Shown in pieces: positions 26,856 to 37,213 of a stretch of DNA of 40,599 nucleotides (position 1 is the stretch's first letter; the number at the start of each line of letters is the position of its first letter). The stretch is taken from assembly GCA_023228465.1 (NCBI GenBank), contig JALOBC010000024.1, positions 1 through 40,599 on the forward strand. Reading direction: 5' to 3'. A program made the translations under genes and the position numbers. Origin of the DNA: Dokdonella sp. GTDB lineage: Bacteria; Pseudomonadota; Gammaproteobacteria; Xanthomonadales; Rhodanobacteraceae. Under the pieces are notes generated by a model. The model searched no databases and was not told where the DNA came from. It saw only the letters and a program-made list of their open reading frames with translations.

Positions 26856-28913
26856 TCAGGGCATGATTTCCAGGCTATTGCTCGCCCCCGCGAGGCTGCG
26901 CGCGAGGGTGATCCACAGTTCGCCGGCGTCCGCGCGCAGCGAGGGGAAGTAATCCACGTCACGCACCAGCGCGACGCCGCCCAGGCGGACCGTGGCCGGC
27001 AACGCGCCGGTGTAGCCGCGCAGCACCACCAGCGGATGCTCCACGCTTGCGCCACCGGCGAGCGCGATGTTGCCGGTCAGCCGGTTGCCGGCGGCGTTGA
27101 AGGTCAGCGCAGCGTACACCGGGTCGTAACCGGCCGGCTGGTAACTCATGGTGCTGGGGTCGGCGACCCCGCGACGCCCCTGCGTGGCGACGCTGCCGAG
27201 GGTGGCCGAGAGCGTCGCTGTCTGGACGGCTTCCATCGCGGCGACCTGGCGGCCGACCGGATCGCCCGAATGCGTTCCGAGGACGATCCAGGTGGCGTAG
27301 CTCTGCTTTGGCCAGCCGGCCGCGTGCGGATCGCCCGGCAGCGCCAGCGCGCCACCGCCATAGGCGGCGTTGCCGCGAATGCGGTATTGCGCCTGGCCGA
27401 GGAAGCCAAAGTTGGTCCCCCAGGCCAGTCGCGCGTTCTGCGTCGGGCCGCCGTACAGCTCGTAGTTGATCGACTGGAACGGCCAGTTGTAGTCGCAGGG
27501 CATGCGGTACTGGCCGCTGCAGGCATCGCCCTCGGCGCTGGTCCGGCCCCAGGCATCCTGGCCCCAGTAGCCGCCGGCATCCTGCTGGGCGATGGGCCGC
27601 GTCTGGACGATGCCCATGGTGGCATCGACCCCGGCGCTCCACAGCTTGACGTAGGGAATGGTGTTGGGCTGGTCCCAGCGCCAGCTGCTGGCGAAGGTGA
27701 CCGGGCTGGTGGTGGTGGTGAAGCGGTAGTAGTCGCCCCAGGCGACGCCGCCGATCAGCGCGCGGGCGGCGTCGTTGGGCGCGCCATCGATGCGCAGCTG
27801 GCCATAGGGACCGCGTGCGTCATCTTCGAGCCGATCCACCGGCACGCCGGAGAGATCCCAGGTCACCGACCACAGTGGATGGTCGCGGCCGGTCGAGAAC
27901 AGCCAGTCGATGGTGACCGCCAGTACATGGTTGGCCGGGCCGGCCGGCGTGCAGTAGCGCGGATAGGACTGCGTGAAGCGCACGATCGCGTGATGGCGCC
28001 CCGTGAACAGGCGCTGGAAGTTGCCGGCATGGAAGTGGCCGAGGCTGGACGGATCACCCGCGCCGGTGCAATGTGCGCCGTCCTCGTGCGACGGATGCGA
28101 AACGACGTAACCGAAGCCGCCAAAGGCGTCAGCGGTGGCCGTCACGCGACGCGTGGCGGCGCCCACCTGATAGCGCAACTGGCGCAGCTCGCCGCCGCGA
28201 CTACCTGCCGCCCCGACGCCGCCGTCGTTGTGCGCCAGCAGGGCCACGCGTGGCTGCCTGGCGCTGTCCTGCCAGGTGAAGCGATCGGCGCTCAGGCCAT
28301 CGATGACCACATCGTGGTCGATGACGAGCCCGTTGCCGGGCGGCGGACCACTGCCGTCGAAGCCGTTGGCGAAGAGGGCATCGGTGCGCGCGGCCAGCAA
28401 CGCGATGTCGTCGAGATAGAGCGTGGGCTGGGTTCCGGCCGATGCGCTCTGGAGATTGATGCGGTCGAAGGTGGCGAGGTTCGGAAAGGCCGCGGCCAGC
28501 GGCACCACCACCTCCTTCCAGGTGCCGGCGACCGGACCGCCGGGCAGGTGGCTGGCCAGCGGGACGCTGGCGGACGCGCCCGTGCCGGTGTTCTCCAGCA
28601 TCACGCTGAGCTGCTGGCCATTGGCGCTGCCACCGTGCACCCACAGGCGCAGGCTGGCCCAGTCGGTGATCGCCATGGGCGCCTGCGGCCGGGCCAGGGA
28701 GACCGCGTTCCAGGCGTTGCCGGTGAAGGCGATCGACCGTTCGCCGGCATGTACCGGCAGCGGGTTGGCGAAGTCGCTGCCGCCGCCCCAGGACCAGTCC
28801 TCGAAACCGTTGTGCAGCGTATCGGCATAGATCACCAGGTCGGCGCGGGCGTGCGATGCGACGGCAAGCACGGCAACGGCGAACAGCACACACGCAAGCT
28901 TGCCAGGCAACAT
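26856..28913 (-). CDS. Large secreted protein of unknown function with carbohydrate-binding-like N-terminus
   Basis: A 685-residue protein. Residues 1-24 form a signal peptide (ending SHARA|DL). The ATG at 28913 is preceded by GGAGGGG, a very strong ribosome site, and the frame upstream of it is unconserved. Residues 25-165 (DTLHNGFEDWSWGG...LYLDDIALL) resemble the beta-sandwich of carbohydrate-binding modules found in secreted enzymes. A short link (DALFANGFDGSGPPP, about 173-187) leads to a 500-residue region rich in W, Y, G and N with Cys pairs (ECDACSGQYRMPC-like spacing at DACSGQYRMPCDYNWP) and no catalytic motif I recognise. It is probably periplasmic or extracellular. A polysaccharide-related role is plausible but unproven. 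It shares strand with the fds operon but a hairpin separates them. Confidence 0.8.
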   Translation of the reverse strand: MLPGKLACVLFAVAVLAVASHARADLVIYADTLHNGFEDWSWGGGSDFANPLPVHAGERSIAFTGNAWNAVSLARPQAPMAITDWASLRLWVHGGSANGQQLSVMLENTGTGASASVPLASHLPGGPVAGTWKEVVVPLAAAFPNLATFDRINLQSASAGTQPTLYLDDIALLAARTDALFANGFDGSGPPPGNGLVIDHDVVIDGLSADRFTWQDSARQPRVALLAHNDGGVGAAGSRGGELRQLRYQVGAATRRVTATADAFGGFGYVVSHPSHEDGAHCTGAGDPSSLGHFHAGNFQRLFTGRHHAIVRFTQSYPRYCTPAGPANHVLAVTIDWLFSTGRDHPLWSVTWDLSGVPVDRLEDDARGPYGQLRIDGAPNDAARALIGGVAWGDYYRFTTTTSPVTFASSWRWDQPNTIPYVKLWSAGVDATMGIVQTRPIAQQDAGGYWGQDAWGRTSAEGDACSGQYRMPCDYNWPFQSINYELYGGPTQNARLAWGTNFGFLGQAQYRIRGNAAYGGGALALPGDPHAAGWPKQSYATWIVLGTHSGDPVGRQVAAMEAVQTATLSATLGSVATQGRRGVADPSTMSYQPAGYDPVYAALTFNAAGNRLTGNIALAGGASVEHPLVVLRGYTGALPATVRLGGVALVRDVDYFPSLRADAGELWITLARSLAGASNSLEIMP

Positions 28914-29151
28914 GGAACCCCTCCCGATGGAATGTGCACCGCGCCGTGCCCAGCGCTGCCGCAGGATGCGGGCAGCCCGCGTGCGTCGTCGACCCTGAAG
29001 GCGTAATACGCCGGATCGCGGCCGCAGCGGACATCCGGAAGCCGCGCAGCGCATGCAGTACGGGCGAGGGCCGATTAGACTAGGCCTTTCACGCGACGGC
29101 GCCACCCAGAGCGCCGTCACCCTGCGCCCCGGCGCCAGCATGAGAATTGCC

Positions 29152-31887
<2,736 letters not shown>

Positions 31888-32568
31888 TGGCGCGCCGATC
31901 CGGGAAGGCGCGTAGGTTCGGGTCTCTCCGCCTGGGGGGATCCGGTTCGCCGGCGCCCTGGATGGCGAAGCGATGCGGCCCAGGCTTGACAGGGTGTTGG
32001 CCAGCCACACGCCCGGCTGTGCCGCTATCTTGGCCAGGTGCCCGGCGGATCATGCTTCTGTCTGCCAGCAAAATCGCGCGGTAACGCGACCCGCGGTCCA
32101 GCTCGCCGGGCATCTCGTCGGTGTGGGCCCGCAATCGCCAGTGCCGGTCTGTAGGGACGGTCTGGCACCTGCGCCCCGCGACGCGCCTCGCCCGGTTCTG
32201 GGCGGCGCTCACGCCGTTCTCTCCGCACGGCGCAGCGCGTCCTGCAGTGCACGGCTGGCGCGCGAATCGCGATGACGCTTTCCACAAATTCTGGCTGACG
32301 CCTTGTCTGCAATCCCCCGACCGGGCAACATGTGCGGACAGACGCGCATGTGGCAATATGCCGCAGGGCGCATCTGACGCACGTCATTGCGGATGGAATC
32401 ATTCAAGGGGTAGCGCGGGCGCGATTCGGCGCCGCGCGCCGCAGCGACCAAACGGGACCCGCGGCCAGATCCGCGCGCACGCCGATGGGCATCGTCCCGG
32501 CGCGCCCAGTCCACCCGCGGAACGGAAATTCGTGGCGCGGACGCCATCGACCACTACAGGGGAACAGC
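31888..32568. other. 681-nt gene-free region between aceE and the sulfatase gene
   Basis: No open frame here resembles a known protein or has a good ribosome site. A TTGACA at 31986-31991 has no matching -10 box. TTGTCT (32303-32308) followed after 17 nt by CAACAT is a weak promoter candidate for the sulfatase gene, and a near-perfect hairpin at 32328-32351 follows it (listed separately). No intrinsic terminator for aceE is visible. The segment about 31905-31985, reading on the minus strand as a Pro/Arg/Ser-rich frame, might be an interspersed repeat, but no second copy occurs in this window. Confidence 0.4.
32328..32351 (+). promoter_or_regulatory. Dyad-symmetric hairpin upstream of the sulfatase gene
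   Basis: ACATGTGCG (32328-32336) pairs with CGCGCATGT (32343-32351) through nine pairs including one G-U, around a 6-nt loop. It could be a protein-binding operator or an RNA structure in the 5' leader. Its function is unknown. Confidence 0.3.
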
Positions 32569-34806
32569 ATGCGTAGCTTCCTTCACTGCCTCATCATCCT
32601 GGTTGGCCTGGGCGCGGCCCATGCGATGGCCGCGCCGGAACCGCCCGCCGAGGTGCGCGCGGCCGGCGACGTGGTCTTCACGCATGGCTTCGAGAAGGCG
32701 CCCAACATCCTGTTCGTCATCATGGACGATGTCGGCATCGACCAGATGGCCTCGTTCGGCTACGGCGGGGTCAACCCGCCCCCCATGCCGAGCATCGATG
32801 CGATCGCCAACGGCGGTCTGCGCTTCCGCAACACCTGGTCGATGCCGGAATGCTCGCCGGGGCGGGCGGTTGCGTTCACCGGGCGCTATCCGCTGCGCCA
32901 CAACGTGTTTCAGGCGATCGGTGAAAACGACCTCGCCAACTCGCACGTGAGTCCCTACGAAGTCACCGTGCCCAAGCTGCTGCGCCCGGCGGGCTATGAA
33001 AGCGCCATGTTCGGCAAGTTCCACCTCGGTGGGCCGGAAAACAATCCCTACGAGAACGGTCTGCCCGCCGCCCTGGGCTTCGACTGGTTCGAAGGCTGGA
33101 TCGGCGGCCTGCCCGAATCGATCGACAGGACCGCCGGCGGAGTCGTCGACTTCGGCGATGGGAACGGCCCGTACGGCTGCGGCTTCGTGCCGGACACCGC
33201 GCACGACGTCGTCTACGGGGCCGACACCGGCGCCTGCTACACGCAGGACGGCAGTGGCGGCTTTGGCTGCGCCGTGATCACCGGCACCAGCGCCTTCGGC
33301 GATTCGCCCGGCCTGCAGTGCCTGACGCGCGGCGGCATCCTGGTTCCCAATGAAACCTGCCAGGTCAGCCCGCCGGCCAACCTCGCGTGGAACCGTGAAA
33401 ACGCCCACTATGTCTCGCCCATGACGCGCAACCACGACGGCGTGATCGACGAGCCCGACCTGCTCGATCCGGCCGGGCGCGGCTATCGCGCAACCATCGA
33501 AGTGGACACCGCGATCGAGTGGATCAACGCGCGTGCCAATGCCGACCATCCCTGGATGGCCACCGTCAGCTTCAGCAACGGCCACACGCCGATGCAGCAT
33601 CCGCCCGGGGCGCTGCTGCCTTCGGGCGCGTGGGCGACGCGCGGGAACAGCTGCGAAACGGACGATACGCTCGGCCAGCGTCGGCTCTTCGACGCCATGG
33701 TGGAGGCAATGGACACCGAGTTCGGACGGCTGCTGGTGGAAACCGGCCTGGCGACGACAAACCCGGGCGGCGGCGTCGTCTATGATCCGGCGGCCAGCAA
33801 CACGCTGATCGTCATCGTCGGCGACAACGGATCCTTCGCCCCCACCGTCAAGTTCCCATTCGATCTCGGGCGCTCGAAGGGATCGGCCTACCAGACCGGT
33901 GTGTGGGTGCCGCTGATCGTCGCCGGTGCGCAGGTCGCCGACCCGGACCGGCCGGTCGAGCACATGGTGAACGTGGCCGATCTCTTCCGCCTGTTCGGCG
34001 AAGCGGCCAGCATCGACGTCGACGGCGCGGTGCCGCGGGTTCTCGATGGCGCATCGATGCTGCCCTACCTGCGCAATTCGAACCAGGCCTCGCTGCGTGA
34101 CGTCAACTTCACCGAGGGCGGCCTCAACCTGCAGGCCAACGGGGCGCGCAACGGTCCGTGCGTCATCGGCGGCCAATGCACGCACACGCCGATGAGCAAG
34201 AGCATCTGCATCGACAACGGCGGCGCCTGGTGGGGCGTGGGCGCGGATGTCGGCGGGGAAGTCCTGGTGGGCGATCTCGAGCACTGCTGGCAGGTCAACC
34301 AGGCGATCTACCACGATGATCCCGTCAACTACGAGACCAACAAGAAGGCGATGGGCGCGACGACCTACCGCGCCGTGCGCAACGACCATTTCAAGCTGGT
34401 GCGCAACGAGTGGATGGAGTACGACATCGCGTCCGACGACGGCGTGGAAAAGGATTCCGAGGAGCTCTATCACGTCAACCAGTTGCTGCCCCCGCTGCTG
34501 AAGCTCGACGAGGAAGGCACCGACGTGCTTGCCACCGGTTCGCTGACGCCGTTGGAAGCCATCAACTACGTGCGGCTGATGGACAGCTTCGATTCGATCC
34601 TGGCATCGCGCACCTCCTGCCCGGGGGACGGCAATGACGACGGCCGCATCGACCAGCAGGACGTGGACAACTATCACGCCACCGTCGCGGGCGGCTACTC
34701 GGGATCGAGCTGGTACGACGTCAACCTGGACGGCGTCACCGATGCCGACGACCTCGCGATCATCGAGGGTAGCCTCGGCACCACATGCTGGATCGTATCG
34801 CCCTGA
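32569..34806 (+). CDS. Secreted sulfatase with C-terminal dockerin-like calcium-binding domain
   Basis: A 745-residue protein. Residues 1-22 are a signal peptide (ending AMAA). After a short VFTHGFE link the alkaline-phosphatase-fold sulfatase domain starts (PNILFVIMDDVGIDQ, metal ligands D53 and D54). C95-S-P-G-R99 is the C-x-P-x-R site whose Cys is converted to formylglycine. D419 and N420 (VGDNGSF) complete the metal site. Additional Cys-rich insertions are present. Residues about 685-745 hold two EF-hand-like loops, D687...D698 (DGNDDGRIDQQD) and D717 onward (DVNLDGVTDADD), the arrangement of a type I dockerin. The start at ATG 32569 has AGGGGA about 5 nt before it. Substrate unknown; a sulfated polysaccharide or small sulfate ester is likely. 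No sulfatase-maturing enzyme lies in the window. Confidence 0.9.
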   Translation: MRSFLHCLIILVGLGAAHAMAAPEPPAEVRAAGDVVFTHGFEKAPNILFVIMDDVGIDQMASFGYGGVNPPPMPSIDAIANGGLRFRNTWSMPECSPGRAVAFTGRYPLRHNVFQAIGENDLANSHVSPYEVTVPKLLRPAGYESAMFGKFHLGGPENNPYENGLPAALGFDWFEGWIGGLPESIDRTAGGVVDFGDGNGPYGCGFVPDTAHDVVYGADTGACYTQDGSGGFGCAVITGTSAFGDSPGLQCLTRGGILVPNETCQVSPPANLAWNRENAHYVSPMTRNHDGVIDEPDLLDPAGRGYRATIEVDTAIEWINARANADHPWMATVSFSNGHTPMQHPPGALLPSGAWATRGNSCETDDTLGQRRLFDAMVEAMDTEFGRLLVETGLATTNPGGGVVYDPAASNTLIVIVGDNGSFAPTVKFPFDLGRSKGSAYQTGVWVPLIVAGAQVADPDRPVEHMVNVADLFRLFGEAASIDVDGAVPRVLDGASMLPYLRNSNQASLRDVNFTEGGLNLQANGARNGPCVIGGQCTHTPMSKSICIDNGGAWWGVGADVGGEVLVGDLEHCWQVNQAIYHDDPVNYETNKKAMGATTYRAVRNDHFKLVRNEWMEYDIASDDGVEKDSEELYHVNQLLPPLLKLDEEGTDVLATGSLTPLEAINYVRLMDSFDSILASRTSCPGDGNDDGRIDQQDVDNYHATVAGGYSGSSWYDVNLDGVTDADDLAIIEGSLGTTCWIVSP

Positions 34807-37154
34807 TCCGACGGCTTGCGCGCATGGGGCCAGCGGTGCTTGCACTGCTGGCCGCCTGCGCGGGACCGCCCGATCCGGCGCCGCATGCGGCGCCTGTGCC
34901 GCTGGCCACCGCTGCCATCGAGCCGCCGGCCGGTAGCACCGGCTACGTGGGCCGCGCGGCGTGCGCCGGCTGCCATGCAATGGAATCGGCAGCCTGGCAG
35001 GGCTCGCACCACGACCTTGCCATGCAGGAGGCGGGCGCGGACAGCGTGCTCGGCGACTTCGACGGCACGCGCTTCGACTATGCCGGCATCACCAGCACCT
35101 TCAGCCAGCGAGGCGGCCGCTACTACGTAACCACCGACGGGCCGGACGGCTCGCTGGCCGAGTTCCAGATCCGCTACACCTTCGGGCATTCTCCCCTGCA
35201 GCAATACCTGATCGAGCTGCCGGGCGGGCGCCTGCAGGCGTTCGGCATCGCCTGGGACAGCCGCCCCGCGCCATCTGGCGGGCAGCGCTGGTTCCACCTC
35301 TATCCGGGCCAGGGCCTCAAGGCCGGAGATCGCCTGCACTGGACCGGCCGCGACCAGAACTGGAACTTCATGTGTGCCGGCTGCCATTCCACGGGGCTGG
35401 AGAAGCACTACGACGCCGCCACCGACAGCTATGCCACGACCTGGGCCGAGATCGACGTGTCCTGCGAGGCCTGCCATGGCCCGGGTCAGAAGCACGTGCG
35501 CTGGGCCGGGCAGCCCGACGCCGCGGCGCGCGCCGCCGATCCCCGCAAGGGCCTCGACGTCGCCTTCCACGAACGACACGGCATTGCCTGGATGCCCGAT
35601 CCCGCCCGCGGCATTGCCCGGCGCAGCGCGCCCCGGGAAACGCGTATCGAGATCGACGCCTGCGGTCGCTGCCATGCCCGCGCCACCGAGCTGGTGGGCG
35701 GCGCGCAGCATGGCGCGGCGCTGCTCGACAGTCACCGGCCGGCGCTGCTGGATGCCGGCGAATACGCGCCGGATGGCCAGATGCGTGCCGAGGTCTTCAA
35801 CTGGGCGCCGTTTCTCGCCAGCCGCATGCAGGCGGCCGGCGTCACCTGCAGCGACTGCCACCAGCCGCACAGCCTGAAGCTGCGCGCCCAGGGCAATGCG
35901 CTGTGCGCGCAGTGTCACGAACCGGCGCGTTTCGACCAGCCGGCGCATTCCCATCATGTCCAGGACAGCAGCGGCAGCCAATGCGTCGCCTGCCACATGC
36001 CGACCACCACCTTCATGCAGGTGGATGCGCGCCACGACCACGGATTCCGCGTGCCGCGACCTGACCTCGCGGGCGACGCAGCAGGCCATGATGCCTGCAC
36101 GGCCTGCCACACCGACCGCCAGCCGGCCTGGGCGGCCGCCACGCTGGCGCAATGGTTCCCGGCCGGTCGGCAGAGCGAGCCGAGCCCCTTCCCCACCCTC
36201 GCCGCCGCCGCGGACGGCGCACCCGGCATCGGCCGCAGCCTGGCGGCACTCGCTGCAGAGCCGACGCAGCCGGCGATCATCCGCGCGAGTGCATTGCGCG
36301 GTGTCGTCGGCTGGCCCACGCCTGCCGGCGTCGCCAGCGCCATCGCCGCGCTGGACGACCCCGATCCGCTGCTGCGCCTGGCGGCCGTCGAGGCAAGCTC
36401 GGTGCTGGACCCGCAGCGACGCGCGCAGCTTCTCGCCGCGCGACTCGAGGATCCGGTGCGCGCGGTGCGCATCGAAGCGGCGGCGCAGCTTGCCGGTGCG
36501 CCCGAGGCGCATCTTGCCCAGGCGGCGCGCGCGCCGTTCGTTCGAGCGTTGGGCGAGTACCAGGCCTCGCTCGACTACAACGCCGATCGCCCCGACGTCG
36601 TGGTGGCGGCCGGCGACCTTGCGCAGGCGCGCGGCGACGACGCCGGCGCGCAGGCTGCCTACCGGCGCGCGCTGAAGCTTGAAGCGGGCTTTGCGCCCGC
36701 GGCAGTGCGGCTTTCCGAGCTGCAGCGGCGGGCCGGCGACGAGGCCGCGGCGCGCGCCACCCTGGAACGGGCGCTGGCCGCGCAGCCTGACGAAGCCGCG
36801 CTGCATCACGCCCTGGGCCTGGCACGCGTGCGCGAGGCCCGCGTGGCCGAGGGCGTGCAGGAACTGCGCAAGGCGGCCGAACTCGCCCCGGACTCGGCCC
36901 GCCACGCCTTCGTGCTGGCGGTAGCGCTGGCCGACGGCGGCGATGCACAGGCCGCACGCGAGGTACTCGATGCCGCACTGCTCCGCCATCCCTACGACCG
37001 CGACCTGCTGCAGACCGCCGCCCTCTACACCGCCCAGGCCGGCCGGGTCGACGCCGCGCGGGTCCTCGCGGCGCGCCTGCTCGCGGTCGATCCGGAAGAT
37101 GCGGCGGCACGCCAACTCGTCGCCTGGCTGGCCAGCCAGGGTGCGGATCGCTGA
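34785..37154 (+). CDS. Octaheme cytochrome c lipoprotein with HEAT-like and TPR repeats
   Basis: A 789-residue protein. A signal peptide ends in the lipobox LAAC (lipidated Cys25), so it is membrane-anchored and exported. Eight CXXCH heme-binding motifs are present, at C60, C197, C227, C293, C355, C374, C400 and C438, spaced as in the cytochrome c554/c-552-type multiheme family, with extra His residues nearby for axial ligation. Residues about 470-550 look like HEAT repeats (ALDDPDPLLRLAAVEASSVLDP), and about 590-780 are TPR repeats (A-Y-x-R-A-L-K-L and A-L-x-x-x-P-D-E-A-A spacing), suggesting a protein-binding platform. It would carry electrons in the periplasm. Its redox partner is unknown. 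The ATG at 34785 lies 22 nt inside the sulfatase gene in another frame with no good ribosome site, hinting at coupled translation. ATG 34824 is an alternative start. Confidence 0.85.
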   Translation: MLDRIALIRRLARMGPAVLALLAACAGPPDPAPHAAPVPLATAAIEPPAGSTGYVGRAACAGCHAMESAAWQGSHHDLAMQEAGADSVLGDFDGTRFDYAGITSTFSQRGGRYYVTTDGPDGSLAEFQIRYTFGHSPLQQYLIELPGGRLQAFGIAWDSRPAPSGGQRWFHLYPGQGLKAGDRLHWTGRDQNWNFMCAGCHSTGLEKHYDAATDSYATTWAEIDVSCEACHGPGQKHVRWAGQPDAAARAADPRKGLDVAFHERHGIAWMPDPARGIARRSAPRETRIEIDACGRCHARATELVGGAQHGAALLDSHRPALLDAGEYAPDGQMRAEVFNWAPFLASRMQAAGVTCSDCHQPHSLKLRAQGNALCAQCHEPARFDQPAHSHHVQDSSGSQCVACHMPTTTFMQVDARHDHGFRVPRPDLAGDAAGHDACTACHTDRQPAWAAATLAQWFPAGRQSEPSPFPTLAAAADGAPGIGRSLAALAAEPTQPAIIRASALRGVVGWPTPAGVASAIAALDDPDPLLRLAAVEASSVLDPQRRAQLLAARLEDPVRAVRIEAAAQLAGAPEAHLAQAARAPFVRALGEYQASLDYNADRPDVVVAAGDLAQARGDDAGAQAAYRRALKLEAGFAPAAVRLSELQRRAGDEAAARATLERALAAQPDEAALHHALGLARVREARVAEGVQELRKAAELAPDSARHAFVLAVALADGGDAQAAREVLDAALLRHPYDRDLLQTAALYTAQAGRVDAARVLAARLLAVDPEDAAARQLVAWLASQGADR

Positions 37155-37189
37155 GCCCGTCGCGCGAGAGCACGGCACGCGAACGACCG

Positions 37190-37210
37190 CGCATCCCACG
37201 CTAGGATGCG
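37190..37210 (+). promoter_or_regulatory. Hairpin covering the ribosome-binding site of the MscS-type channel gene
   Basis: CGCATCC (37190-37196) pairs perfectly with GGATGCG (37204-37210) around a 7-nt loop, and the 3' arm contains most of the AGGA (37203-37206) that precedes the ATG at 37214. If formed in mRNA it would mask the Shine-Dalgarno sequence. Regulation by this structure is inference. Confidence 0.4.
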
Positions 37211-37213
37211 CTG

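Noticed and set aside
31986-31991. Perfect TTGACA -35 box downstream of aceE
   Set aside because: No acceptable -10 sequence lies 15-19 nt downstream and no gene start fits.
32554-34980. 808-codon open frame on the minus strand opposite the sulfatase
   Set aside because: No signal peptide, motif or ribosome site. The plus-strand gene has a complete sulfatase active site.
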